Shown in pieces: positions 23,735-34,534 of a DNA stretch of 64,000 bases. The DNA comes from Molossus alvarezi. Taxonomy: Eukaryota > Chordata > Mammalia > Chiroptera > Molossidae. Each line of letters starts with the position of its first letter. Positions within the stretch are counted from its first letter, which is position 1. The DNA is taken from NCBI GenBank assembly GCA_037176705.1, contig CM073886.1, positions 15,026,501-15,090,500 on the forward strand. The letters are read 5' to 3'. Under the pieces are notes generated by a model. That model worked only from the letters and a program-made list of their open reading frames with translations, did no database searches and was not told where the DNA came from. The position numbers and the translations under genes are program-made.

Positions 23735-26700
23735 ATTGGGTATTAAACTAGCAACAAGCAGTTTAAGATGAGACCCTGCACCCCTCAAACATATACAGCT
23801 CTGAATGTAGAGGAGTCAGAATGTACATGCAGGATATAGACAGGGGTTTGTTAATAAGCAGCAAAAATGGTAAGATGGACAGGCATGTAACAAATACACC
23901 ACAGGAAGCCCAGGTATGAGAACCAGGAGAAAGCGTGAAAAAGAATAACAGAAAACCTCTAGAGACTGGAGGTTTAGAAACAAAAGAACATAACAAAGTA
24001 CAAAACCTGTTTTAAAGAAACAACACAATATATAACAAAACCTGGTGCAGACTAAGGGGGCAGGCGGGGTCATGAAGAAGCTGATTAGTCCCAAAAGGCT
24101 CACAGCTAGCTTGGGGGCAGGGGGTATACACCCAACGGGAATTTCTTCAGGGCCTAAAGAGAACCTGGCAGCCAAGAACATCCTGGACACTGTCCTGGGC
24201 TGTGCAGGCTGGGAACAGAGGCCACATGGCAAGGACATCTGAAATGGGACCCTCACCAAGAAGAATAGTGACAAGCCAGGAGACATAAGGGGAAGTCACA
24301 GGAGTGCTGGAACCTGGGGACCTACCAGTAAGACCTAAACCTAACCCTACTTCCTCCCTCACCAGGAAAGGGGGAACTAGAAAGACCACATGTCAATGTT
24401 TGCAGCCCCACCAGGCCAGAGTGCTCAATGCGCATGCAGTGTGGCCGACCCCTCCAATTTAACTACTTCCTTACTGCAGAAGAGCACCCACAGCCATGCT
24501 ACAACCCAGCACAGGCAGGGCACTTCAGATGGGGTTCAAGAACGAGGTCTGCAAGATACAACCTTCTCCTCTCAGTGGGGCAAAGTTCCCACTTCCACTG
24601 CAGGCCCTATCCTCCCAATCTCCCAGAAACAGGGAGGGAGAACAGAAAAGTGAATTCCGAGCCCCTTTGCACACAGGTTTCCACTGCAGGTCAAAGCACT
24701 TCATGAAATTTCCAGTGAGGCTTCAAGCTTCCCTGCAAATCCTATCAGCCTTCCCTGACAGCATCCAATACACAGCTGTCACTTTGAGATACAACTCTTG
24801 CGGCAGTAAAATTAATTCCAAGAGAGAAAAAAAAGTTGGAGAATGAGACATTAACAATGAAATTCATTGTAAAAGCTAAGCTTTTAGCCTGATGAATCCT
24901 GACTAATACTGCAGACACACGCGCGCGCGCGCGCGTGCTCATGCAGCCTCTCATCAGCCCTCTCCAACGTGGGCAGGCCTGCCACCAGCTCCACAAACAC
25001 ACAGAGAACAAGAACCTCCAGAAAGAACTTCCTGGCATGGAGATGTTCCTTCAAACCATGCCTGTAAATGCTTCGATTCCCTGCAGCCTGCAAGCTGATT
25101 TAAAGCCCAGTGGTTGGTACAGAGTGCATGTGATCTTGTCTGTGGATAAAGGACGTCACTGGGCCATCAGGAACTATGTGCTCACCTTCATCGGGTCCCT
25201 TGGGAACACTCCAGATGGAAAGCACACTCGTTTGTCATTCTGTGAGCCATGCGCCCAGTCATGGGCTGCTAATATCAGACCTGGCCATCTTTTTCACACA
25301 CAGTTTGCGGTGCTGTCAGTTCCCGCTTCTGTGGGCCCGTGTGTAATCCAACTATTTAAACAGAAACCTGACTCAGTTGCTCTGATAAGGGATTTGGAGC
25401 CCTCAAACCTAAACCCTTTGGAATGAACTATCTCCCTAACACAGTCAAAACAACTTGGAATTTCTTGGAGTGAAATTTCAATTAAAATCTTCCTAGACTA
25501 AGAGGATGGAAACAGACTTTGTGCAACTATTTACACACAACTGAAAACGGACTACAGGACCCATCATGAACCCAACAGGCCTTTCTTCTCTAAGACGCTA
25601 GCATCAGAACACATTTCCCGCTACTCTTGAGAAAACACACACTGCCTGTTGTGTTGACTCAGCTAGCAACAGTACACAACCGATTCTCGATATTCAAATA
25701 ATTTTTTTTGAGGGCCTGGCGTCACACTGAACAAGTAAAGAATGCTATCTGGTTACAGAAGAATGCACTGCTGAAAAGGCCTAAATGATACTTGTCCAAA
25801 ACTTACAGTTTCCACACCAGCACTTCCTCCCCGGTGATCTGCCCTTTGAACCTGCCTTCAAAACAACTTCGCTCCACACCCCTAGGGCCAGCTGTCATCA
25901 CAAGGGCTGGCACACATGGTCCTAGCCCTCACACCTGCTAAGGGAGTCATTTTTGCATCAAGTGTCCTCAGCATTGGCTCCTTTCTCTAGTCAAAGTCCA
26001 TTTTCGCAAGAAGGCACCCCTAAGGAGAGGGCAAAGTGAAGTGCCAGTGTAGGCTCTCCACACACCATCATCTCAGGAGGAACGAACCTTCCTGACCACT
26101 GCATCCATTTTTGCAGTGCTTCCCAGATCATCATGCACTTGCCCTACATGCACCCAAAACTCACATCAGGTGGTTCAGGAGACAAGGACACAAATTTAAG
26201 GGTGACACACCCAAGAGATGCCTTTTCCTCCTCCCCAAACTATGCTAAAGGCTGCCTAGAGGTCCAGACCTGCTTTAACTAGCTGCCTCAAGCCTCTTTT
26301 CAGGCCCCACATCTCCATAGGCTATTGCTATGACCCCTCTTATGAAACGCATGTCCACAGAGTAGAACAAACCTACACTTCCACTTATTAGCAAGGGGAC
26401 CTCACCTTGTCAGCTCTGGACTCAGCTCAGTAACTGCTGTCAGGGTGTCATGGGGACAGGACTCCACCACACTACCGGAGGCCACATGAGGAGGAGCCAT
26501 TCAAAAGGGAGACTGAAAGTCAGAACCCATTTCTTTCCGTGTTCTCTGCTTTCCCCACTACCTGCCTGCATAGATACAGCCACCTTTGAGAACACACAGC
26601 CACCCTAGAGTTGCAGGGAGCCACATTCAGAGTACCAGCCCTCAAATGAGGATGAACTGGAACCTCTTCCCAAACAGCTGCTTGCTGACAGCGTGAGACT

Positions 26701-26763
26701 GCAACAGACTCTGGGGGTCACAGAATTCAGCTATCTATCTGCCCAAAGAAATAAGTGTGCTGC
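23735..26763. other. PDPK1 intron 1, longest repeat-poor stretch
   Basis: About 3 kb without recognised SINEs. It contains the CpG-alternating tract at 24,916 and a 163-codon open frame (24,935-25,426, +) with no recognisable domain. Being spared from insertions could reflect constraint or chance. Confidence 0.5.
24916..24936. repeat. Alternating (AC)n(GC)n tract
   Basis: acacacgcgcgcgcgcgcgcg is an uninterrupted purine-pyrimidine alternation with about eight consecutive CpGs, outside any CpG island. Confidence 0.9.
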
Positions 26764-26985
26764 ACGGCCAGTGTGGCTCAACGGTTGAACGTTGATCCAT
26801 GCACCAAGAGATCACCAGTTCGATTCCTGGTCGGGGCACATTCCCAAGTTATAGGCCCAGGCCCCAGTGGGGAGCATGCAGGAGGTGGCCAATCAATGTT
26901 CTCTCTCTCTCTCTCCCTCTCCTTTCTTCTCTCTCTAAAAATCAATAAAGAAAATAAATAAAAATAAAATCATTATTATAAAAAA
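26764..26985 (+). mobile_element. Ves SINE type B
   Basis: Head cggccagtgtggctcaacgg, body gccccagtggggagcatgca, tail aaaatcaataaagaaa and aaat repeats. Confidence 0.9.
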
Positions 26986-26997
26986 AAAGAAAAAGAG

Positions 26998-27230
26998 CCC
27001 AGCTGGTGGGGCTCAGTGGTTGACCATCAACTTATGCACCAGGAGGTCGCAGGTTCGATTCCCCCTCAGGGCATATGGCAGCTTGTGGGCCCAGTACCCA
27101 GTGGGGTGCATGTAGGAGGCAGCCAATCGATGTTCTCTTTCATCGATGTCTCTATTTCTCTTTCCTTCTCCCTTTCTCTCTCTCTAAAATCAATACAGAA
27201 AAAATTAAAATTAAAAAAATTTTTAAAAGA
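26998..27230 (+). mobile_element. Ves SINE type B, adjacent to previous copy
   Basis: Same orientation as the copy ending about 12 bp upstream. Head gcccagctggtggggctca, tail aaaatcaatacagaaaa. Confidence 0.9.
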
Positions 27231-27439
27231 AAGAAGTGTATTATCCTTCTATGTGACAATGTCCCTCCACCCTCCAACACAGTCAGGACATTCAGGTCCA
27301 ACCCTCGAGGAAAACCTCCTGGGCAGGGGCACCAAGGACTTCCTTAGACTGAGTGCTACACTGAGCTGCCCAGCAGACCCTCCTTCAGGGTACTCCTCAA
27401 GTGAGGGGCAGGGTGGCACGCAGGTCTCTGCCATCATTC

Positions 27440-27610
27440 AGATATACTCTATTTACCAGATAGGTACTTAACCTCTCTGAACCTCAGTTTCCACACCTGT
27501 AAAATGGGAACCACACCTACCTCGAAACACTGTTGACAGATGCCAAGCAACATATGTGACATATCTAACCAAGTGCCTGCCTTCAAGGAAGTGTTCAATC
27601 AGTGTGGTAC
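27440..27610 (+). repeat. MIR SINE (ancient)
   Basis: MIR core landmarks: acttaacctctctgaacctc, agtttccacacctgtaaaat and ggaaccacacctacctc. Confidence 0.7.
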
Positions 27611-27724
27611 TACAGCATGGAGCCCCTCTACCTTACTATCAAGCTGGGCTAGGCCATTTTCAGACTTCACAACTCCTACTGCTCCCCCTGTTGGCTGTAA
27701 ACACTTCAAGGAATGGGAAAATTA

Positions 27725-27945
27725 GCCTCACCGGTGTGGCTCAGTGGTTGAGCATCAACCCATACACCAAGAGGTTGCCAGTTTGATTCCCATTCAGGGC
27801 ACATGCCCAGGTTGTGGGCTAAACCCCCAGTGGGGGGCATGTAGGAGGCAGCCAACTGATGTTCCCTCTCACTGATGTTTCCATCTCCCTCTCTCTCTCT
27901 CTCCCTTTCTCTATCTCTAAAAATTAAACATAAAAAAGGGGGGGG
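27725..27945 (+). mobile_element. Ves SINE type B
   Basis: Head gcctcaccggtgtggctca, body cccccagtggggggcatgta, ending in a G9 run. Flanks aaaatta / taaatta. Confidence 0.9.
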
Positions 27946-28385
27946 GGTAAATTAATCATTGGGATGGGATTCTCATACAGTGCCACCCTAAAATTAGATT
28001 TGAACAGCAAATTCATTGGAACGATGCAAATCTATCTGTCCTCATGTGAAAAAACCCAATGTTGGGGGCATCTCTGCCATTACTGATGGGAAATATGGCA
28101 CATTCTCACATACAGCTACATGTGAAGGAACCTAGTTCCAGACACAAAACCCTTGATCCTCTCACTTCCAGAGGAGAGGTCTAGCCTCTATTCTGTAATT
28201 CATTTCTCCTCATTGGATTCCAGAGATTTTGCACTAAAAAGCTGCCTCATGCAAAGAAAACTCCAGATGTGTATTGTCCATCACGTGGAACTACCAAGAC
28301 TATGAGAAAATGTGTTTTTTCCTGAACCAATGGACACCATCAAAGTACACACCTTGCACTATCACCATACAAAAGTTAATTTTAC
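27946..28385. other. PDPK1 intron 1, unassigned stretch
   Basis: Nothing recognised. Confidence 0.5.
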
Positions 28386-28602
28386 TTATTTATTTTTAAT
28401 CCTCACAAGAGGATATTTTTCCATTTATCTTCAGATAGAATGGAAGGGAGGGAGGGAGAAACATGGGCATGAGAGGGGCACATAGGCTGGATGCCTCCCG
28501 CATGACGACCACGGCCGATGAACCACAATAGAAGAACGTGCCAGAGATCAGAATCGAACCTATGACCAGACGCTCTAACCGCTGAGCCAAACCGGCCACA
28601 GC
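28386..28602 (-). mobile_element. Ves SINE type A, internally shortened
   Basis: Minus copy. aagttaatttta / aagtttatttta flanks mark the target. Several body segments are missing. Confidence 0.87.
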
Positions 28603-29499
28603 GCGAAAGTTTATTTTAAAAACAACCAAGATTATCTTCAGCCTCAGCCTCCACTGAGTTCCACCAAACCTCCTAAATTGTATTTTTGCGCGTTCACCCA
28701 GGCACCACATGTCGGAATAGTCAAGATATCCCATTTGCCTTTCATCATTTTCTTCAACAGACCAGGTCCTCCTGCTCTTAGACTTTGGATTATCACCCAT
28801 CTCTACAAAGTCAAGTGTTCTCAACACGAAATCCAGGGGTAAACTGTGGAAGGTTCAAGAGTTTCCTAAAGTAATCGCAAAATCCGGCGTCGCTGAGCAT
28901 TTTCTCAGAAGATACATAACTTCAATAAGATTCTGAAAGGGGTTCATGACCCCAAAAAAGGCGACAGAGTCAAGTACATTTCATGGCTCTGCCTTCACTT
29001 AAGGGATCTGCCTTTTCAACCAAACGTGACCAGCTGTCTAGACATTCTTCCATCACCCACTTCACATTCACACACAAGGTATAAAACCTTAAACCATCTT
29101 CCCAAGAGTCCGGAACTTAGCAGAGGAAAAACCATAAAAACACTAGGAATACTTTTAGCAACAGAGAGAAAACACAAACTCTAGTGGCGTTTTTTTCTTT
29201 TTCTTTCTCCCTAAAATCCCTCCTCCCTGTCACGCTCCCTTTCTCCTGGGCGGTAGGTTCCAGCCGACCCTTCCAGGGGCTTCCCACAACACCCGTGCCT
29301 GTGCCAGAGCTCGGACTCAAGGCAGGAAAAGCACCCTCCGGGCCAGGAAAGGAGTCTCAGACTCCATGCTAACAGCGAATTTGGAAGGCCCAGAGCATCA
29401 GTGGTATGAGCAACAGCTCGCACCTCCTGCTTCAGTTGCGGGCAGAGGCACCGGGACCCCGTTCCAGGTGAAGGCCCAGGGAGGCTCCTCCGCAGACAG
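28603..29499. other. PDPK1 intron 1 near the promoter
   Basis: No firm feature. 28,850-28,970 (ending ggggttcatgaccccaaaaa) looks like an ancient interspersed repeat that I cannot name. Confidence 0.4.
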
Positions 29500-29827
29500 A
29501 ACGAAAAGTAATCCCGGAGGCTCGGCTCCAGGCCGCGCCGAAAAACTTTCCGAACACTTCCACCGCATCGGGCCGGTGACACCTCCTCGGCTTCCCCGCC
29601 CTCTGCGCGCCTGTCAGCGCCTGGGCCCGCCGCACGGGGACCGCGCTCTCCTGGAGGCTAAGCGGCGTCCCCACGGCGCGCACGGCCCTCGCTCTGCCGT
29701 CCGGATCCATGTGAGACGCCGCCCGGCCCTCGGAACCTCGGACCGCGGCGCCTAGCCGGGCCCAAGCGGCCGCCGCTCTCGGAAGGGTGACAGGCCGGTG
29801 CGCCCGAGCTGCCGCGAGCGCACTCAC

Positions 29828-29851
29828 CAGCTGGCTGGTGGTCCTAGCCAT
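29828..29851 (-). CDS. PDPK1: PDPK1 coding exon 1 (MARTTSQL)
   Basis: On the minus strand the ATG is at 29,851-29,849 and the eight codons read M A R T T S Q L. They are followed at once by the donor GTGAGTG (29,827 downward), phase 0. Mammalian PDPK1 begins with the same eight residues before YDAVPIQ, which would be encoded by exon 2 outside the window. An upstream in-frame ATG at 29,941 would add about 30 residues (MLELRCGEEDAEKAQ...) that are not part of known PDPK1; I treat that stretch as 5' UTR. The exon lies inside a strong CpG island. Confidence 0.8.
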
Positions 29852-30110
29852 GGACCCCGCGTCGGCTCGGCCACCTCTCCGCAGCGCTGCGCGACTCTGC
29901 GCCTTTTCAGCGTCCTCCTCCCCGCAGCGGAGCTCCAGCAATGGCCGCCCTCATCCTGCGCCCGCCCCGCCGCTCACCGCCCCCGGCACCGCCCCGCCCC
30001 CGTGCGACGCTAGGCGGGACTTCCGCCGAACCGTCGCCGCCGCCCGCACCCATTGGCCTTGCTCGCCGTCGCGCGGCGGCAGCCTTCGTCAGCCCGGTCG
30101 GCGCCCCGCA
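29852..30110 (-). promoter_or_regulatory. PDPK1: PDPK1 core promoter
   Basis: Reading on the minus strand toward the ATG there is a CCAAT box (ATTGG on plus at 30,052), several Sp1-type GC boxes (29,961-29,970 and 29,991-30,000) and a YY1-like GGCGGCCATTG around 29,936-29,948. No TATA box is seen. This is a typical TATA-less CpG-island promoter with initiation probably near 29,940-29,960. The ATTGG box is about 90 bp upstream of that, the usual NF-Y distance. Confidence 0.55.
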
Positions 30111-30330
30111 GCCGCATTTCCGGGTTGGGGCCCCACTGGCTGGAGACGTTGGACCCCGCCTAGGGGGGGTGGGGGCGCGACCCTGTGGGAGCCAATCCCA
30201 GAGCCGCCGGGCGATGCCCCGCGGTGGCGGGGGCGAGCTGTCATCCCAGGCTCCCAGACCGGGAAAATGAGGCTCGCTGGGGCCAGGGCCCGCCAAGGTC
30301 ACACCCGAGTAAGAGGTGAGGCTGGGCTCC

Positions 30331-30589
30331 AGGCCGCCGCTGGCACTAAGAAGCCGGGCTCTGCGTAAACACCGAGAGACGAAACTTTACTAGATACAGA
30401 ACTAAGAAGTGTTCACGGTAGGAAATTTAGGCTATCAGGTCAAGTCATATTTATACGGCAGAAAACAATCCCATCTCATCTCCGCTAATAGTCCCAGGGA
30501 CACTTTCAGAACTCGTTTGCCTATAATTTTTTTTGTAGTTGATGATGATGTAAAAATTTTTGGAAGTTGTTATTGTAGATAATGATGAT
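30331..30589. other. Intergenic, upstream of PDPK1
   Basis: Transition out of the CpG island into A+T-rich DNA; no feature recognised. Confidence 0.5.
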
Positions 30590-30715
30590 GTTGGTTTTTT
30601 AAATTGTGCTAAAATACACATAAAATATACCACACTGAGCATTTTAGTGTACACCTAAATGGTATTAAGTACATTCACATTGTGGTGCGATGATGATGTT
30701 TTAAGTTTTTTTTTA
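30590..30715. mobile_element. Old LINE-1-type fragment
   Basis: taaaatacacataaaatata, gagcattttagtgtacac and attaagtacattcacattgt resemble a common old LINE-1 3'-region repeat. Confidence 0.45.
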
Positions 30716-30731
30716 AAATCCTCACCCAAGG

Positions 30732-30920
30732 TCCAGCCCGTGTGATTCAGTGGTTGAGCATCCACCCATGCACCAAGAGGTCGCTGGTTTGATTCCCAGT
30801 CAGGACACATGCCCAGGTTGTGGGCCCCATGGGGGTGGGGGGAGGCAGGCAGGAGGTGACCAATCTATGTTTCTATCTCTCTCTCCCTCTCACTTCCTCT
30901 CTCTCAAATCAATAAAGAAA
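30732..30920 (+). mobile_element. Ves SINE type B inserted into another SINE
   Basis: Plus-strand copy whose target duplication (aatcctcacccaagg / aatctttacccaagg) is itself the tail of a minus-strand SINE. Confidence 0.88.
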
Positions 30921-31123
30921 AAAAATTTAATCTTTACCCAAGGATTTTTTATTGATTTGTAGAGAGAGAAAGGGAGAGCAGAGAGAGAAGGACAGAAACA
31001 TGTATTGGTTGCCTAATGTGGATTGGACAGAAACCTGAGTATATGGCATGACGGGAATTCGAACCCATCTCCTTTCGGTGTAGTGGATGTTGCTCCAACC
31101 AACAGAGCCACACCAGCCAGGGC
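30921..31123 (-). mobile_element. Ves SINE, split by the type B copy at 30,732
   Basis: Body and head (gccctggctggtgtggctct reversed, at 31,123). Its tail start lies left of the inserted SINE, at about 30,708-30,731. First member of the stacked array. Confidence 0.85.
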
Positions 31124-31134
31124 GTGTGATGATA

Positions 31135-31335
31135 ATATTTTATCTCATTTTGTTTATTGATTTTAGAGAGAGATGGAGAAATAGAAACATCAATGAGAGA
31201 GAACATTGATTGGCTGCTTCCTGCATGCCCCCCACACTGGGAATTTGGCCCACAACCTGGACATGTGCCCTGACCAGGAATTGAACCGGTGACCTCTTGG
31301 GGGATGGTTCAACCACTGAGCCACACTGGCCAGGC
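31135..31335 (-). mobile_element. Ves SINE type B (stack member 3)
   Basis: Separated from its left neighbour by only about 11 bp (gtgtgatgata). Head at 31,335. Confidence 0.9.
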
Positions 31336-31351
31336 AATGATTATGGTTTTG

Positions 31352-31603
31352 TTTTGTTTTTAATTCTTCACCTGAGTATATTTTTCTACTTATTATCAGG
31401 TAGAGTGGGAGGGAGGGAGAAAGAGAGACAAAGAGAAACATCAACGTGACAGAGCCACATCGACTGGTTGCCTCCTGCACAACCCGACCAAGGCTGGGGA
31501 CAAACCGCAACTCAGGTACGTTCATGCCGTTGACTGGAATCGAACTCGCGACTTATTGGTCTGAGGACTGATGCTCTAACTGCTGAGCCAAACCTGCCAG
31601 GGC
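31352..31603 (-). mobile_element. Ves SINE type A (stack member 4)
   Basis: Full-length minus copy. About 16 bp (aatgattatggttttg) separate it from member 3. Confidence 0.9.
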
Positions 31604-31620
31604 GACACTGATGATGGTTT

Positions 31621-31888
31621 AATTATTTATTTATTTATTTATTTATTTAATCCTTACCCAAGGACATTTTTGCATTTATCTTCAGATAGAGCAAGAGAGA
31701 AAGAGGGAGGAAGAGAGAGAGAGAAACAGTGATGTGAGAGAGACACATCGACTAGTTGCCACCCACATGACCCCAATCAGGGTCGGGGACGAACTACAAC
31801 CAAGGTATGTGCCCTTAGCGGGAACCAAACCCAGAACTCCCTGGTCCACAGGCTGATGCTCTAACCGCTGAGCCAAACCAGCCAGGGC
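31621..31888 (-). mobile_element. Ves SINE type A (stack member 5)
   Basis: Starts with a (ttta)n tail at 31,623. Flanks tgatgatggttt / tgatgatgtttt are the duplicated target. Confidence 0.92.
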
Positions 31889-32094
31889 AATGATGATGTT
31901 TTTAAACAAAACTAGAATCATCTTTATTACCTGAATATTTTCATGTTTTAAAATTAACTTATATTTTCTATTTCCAAAAGACATACGTGTTAATTTTTAA
32001 AATAACACTTTAGACAACACAGAAGAAACAATAAAATAACTGCACACTTAATTCACACTGGCCCGACTTACTTGTTGGATAGCAATAAAACACC

Positions 32095-32590
32095 TACTAA
32101 CATTTATTCAGCACTTATGATTAGTAAGGAATTTTCATGTCTAATCTCATGTACTCTTAGCAAACATCCAGCTACTGTTGCCCAGCTTTTCAGCTCTGTA
32201 ACTTGACCTAGGTCTTATAGTACCAGAATCAGAATCTTTTTTTTTTTTTTTTTTTTTTTAATTTTTAATTTAATTTTATTTTTTTTTATCCTCACCCGAG
32301 GACATTTTCCCATTTTTTATTCAGGTAGAGTGGGAGGGAGAGAGAGGAACAGAGAGAGAGAGAAACATCGATGTGAAAGGAACACATCGAGTGGCTGCCA
32401 CCCGCACAACCGACCAGGGCCGGGGACAAACTGCAACCGAGGTACGTGCCCTTAGCGGGAACCGAACCCGGGTCTCTCAGGACCGCAGGCCGACGCTCTA
32501 ACCGCTGAGCCAAACCGGCCAGGGCCAGAATCAGAATCTTGACACCTGCATGCCAGAGGCTGTCCTTGGACCATTAAGGTATAGAGCCTG
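32095..32590 (-). repeat. MIR SINE split by a Ves SINE
   Basis: acatttattcagcacttatga ... tgtaacttgacctaggtc ... continues after the insert as gacacctgcatgccag. Reverse MIR, ancient. Confidence 0.6.
32239..32524 (-). mobile_element. Ves SINE type A, young full-length copy
   Basis: Perfect 16-bp target duplication ccagaatcagaatctt (32,223-32,238 / 32,525-32,540). Long T-rich tail (over 20 T, then aatttttaattt). Body almost identical to the copies at 1,340 and 52,944, with intact CpGs. Inserted in an old MIR. Confidence 0.96.
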
Positions 32591-32843
32591 TGTTTGTCCA
32601 GACTTTCAGTCCTCTGAACATTTATCTTAAAAAGAATAAAAAAGCAAGTAAAACCTCTATCCCCCAGAAGGGTTCTTACTGCTCTGATATGCACCTTTTT
32701 CACTTAACAGTGTTTTGTCCAGAAGGACTCTACTGGAGGAAGTGTATAGCTTATCGATCCATGTATATTTTTTTTTTTCAAAGTACAATTTCCATTTATT
32801 GTTTTCCAGAGAACTTTTCTTCAGTCATCAAGAACTTAGCTTC

Positions 32844-33297
<454 letters not shown>

Positions 33298-33379
33298 TTA
33301 AATCCAGGCACACCCTTACTTATATCCTTAGCATAAATTTTTAGTAGATGGAACTTCTGGGTCAAATTGCAGGTATTTC

Positions 33380-33524
33380 ATCGCTTCTCGGCCTTTTGGC
33401 TAAGATCAAGTGTAGTATCTGTTCTTATCAGTTTAATATCTGACACGTCCTCTATCTGAGGACATTATAGTAAATGTATTTTTGGAACAGGGAGATGGAA
33501 TAGGAGCTTGCTCCGTCCACTCCA
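33380..33524 (+). pseudogene. RNU2: U2 snRNA retropseudogene (3' truncated)
   Basis: About 145 nt match U2 spliceosomal RNA from its first base (atcgcttctcggcc). The copy includes the branch-site-pairing GTAGTA region, the stem IIa region and the Sm site ATTTTTGG, with scattered substitutions (for example in stem IIb and before the Sm site). The copy stops at GTCCACTCCA, about 40 nt short of the U2 3' end, and runs into an A-rich tail (taaaaaaaa). It is flanked by a 16-bp duplication aaattgcaggtatttc at 33,364-33,379 and 33,545-33,560. It lacks the 3' stem-loops and has no proximal sequence element, so it is a retrocopy, not an expressed U2 gene. Confidence 0.95.
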
Positions 33525-33572
33525 TAAAAAAAAAATAAAAATAAAAATTGCAGGTATTTCTCTCAGGACTTT

Positions 33573-33817
33573 ATTTCTAATTTTATTTTTGTTAATCCTT
33601 ACCCAAGGATATTTTCCCATTATTTTTTAGATAGAGTGGAAGGGAGGGAAGGGCAGAGAGAGAAAGAAACGTCCATGTGAGAGAAACACATCAATCAGTT
33701 GCCTTCTGCAGGACCCTGACCGGAGTCGGGGATAGAATCTGCAACCTAGGTACGTGCCCTTGACTGGGAATCGAACCCATGACCCTTTGGTTCACAGGAG
33801 CCAAACTGGTCAGGTCA
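33573..33817 (-). mobile_element. Ves SINE type A with head deletion
   Basis: Target duplication ctctcaggacttt (33,560-33,572 / 33,818-33,830). About 20 bp of the tRNA-like head (A-box side) is deleted. Confidence 0.92.
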
Positions 33818-33984
33818 CTCTCAGGACTTTTGATATATACTGCCAGTCACCCATTGCCAACCCTACTCCAGACACTCTCACCCTCTGTGGGCACAAACAG
33901 AAGCTCAAGGTAAATGGCAGCTCTTACCACCATACGAAGCCACAGCCAACATTTGGGAACATTGGGCACATTAACCTACATCAA

Positions 33985-34170
33985 TAACCCCTACTGCGTA
34001 TTAGGTACTCTGACTATTTCCATTGTTTACATAAAGAGACTGAGGCTTCAGTGACTTGCCTACTCTCTATCATAAAGTAACTAGGTCACAGAGCACAGGA
34101 CTCAAAACCAGCCCTGACCAACCATGATGCCCTGCTCTTGGCCACTGTACTCAATGGCCTCCCAACAAAC
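33985..34170 (-). repeat. MIR SINE (ancient)
   Basis: ttaggtactctgactatttcc, aaagagactgaggcttcagtg and aaagtaactaggtcacaga. Confidence 0.6.
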
Positions 34171-34199
34171 CTTATTTTATATTTATTTTAGTCTTCACA

Positions 34200-34330
34200 A
34201 AGTAATAATAACTTGTCCTCAGAGAATGATAACCACTTTATATGATTTATCTTAATTCTCATCACAACCTTATGAGATACTCAATATTTATTACCATCTT
34301 GCATGTGAAGAAATCTGCCAGACTGTACAA
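34200..34330 (-). repeat. MIR-like fragment
   Basis: ttaattctcatcacaacctt and atgagatactcaatatttat, then gtgaagaaatctgcc: reverse MIR core pattern. A short AT-repeat (tatata) follows at 34,345-34,390. Confidence 0.5.
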
Positions 34331-34534
34331 CAAATGAGTGTAAATATATACACTATATAGCTGTATAGTCATATATATACATATATATCTCATAAGCATC
34401 TTTGCTCAGAAAGTTACTGAGGGATGTGCTCCACTAAATGAGGAAGTAAACCAAGAAAAAAAGGCATGAGATCCAGGGAGTAGGAAGAAAGAGAACACGC
34501 AGAAGGGTGATGAAGGGAAGGCCCAGGATATGTC

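Larger units (their letters stand above)
1..29950 (-). other. PDPK1: PDPK1 transcription unit (first exon and part of intron 1)
   Basis: PDPK1 is the AGC-family kinase that phosphorylates the activation loop of AKT, S6K, SGK and PKC at the membrane via a C-terminal PH domain. Only the 5' end is here: a CpG-island promoter and a first coding exon encoding MARTTSQL, the exact N terminus of mammalian PDPK1, ending at a GTGAGT donor. No kinase-domain exon is found on the minus strand down to position 1 (no HRD, DFG or PH-domain residues in any open frame), so the remaining exons lie beyond the left edge. Positions 1-29,827 are therefore read as intron 1. The call rests on 8 residues plus splice-site and promoter context; a duplicated 5' end of the gene is the main alternative. 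Confidence 0.75.
29500..30330. promoter_or_regulatory. CpG island over PDPK1 promoter
   Basis: CpG-dense G+C-rich sequence spanning the PDPK1 first exon, promoter and first 300 bp of intron 1. The long overlapping open frames on both strands here (up to 193 codons) are a by-product of few stop codons in G+C-rich DNA. Confidence 0.8.

Noticed and set aside
24935..25426. 163-codon open frame after the CG repeat
   Set aside because: No recognisable homology; a single frame with no flanking exon signals. Kept only as a conservation question.
1..29827. Further PDPK1 exons (kinase or PH domain) on the minus strand
   Set aside because: No matching residues in any frame; they must lie outside the window.
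29787..30368. Long overlapping open frames in the PDPK1 CpG island, both strands
   Set aside because: G+C-rich DNA has few stop codons; the products are Arg/Ala/Pro-rich shadows.
33380..33524. Functional U2 gene
   Set aside because: 3' truncated, A-tailed, target-site duplication present, no snRNA promoter element.
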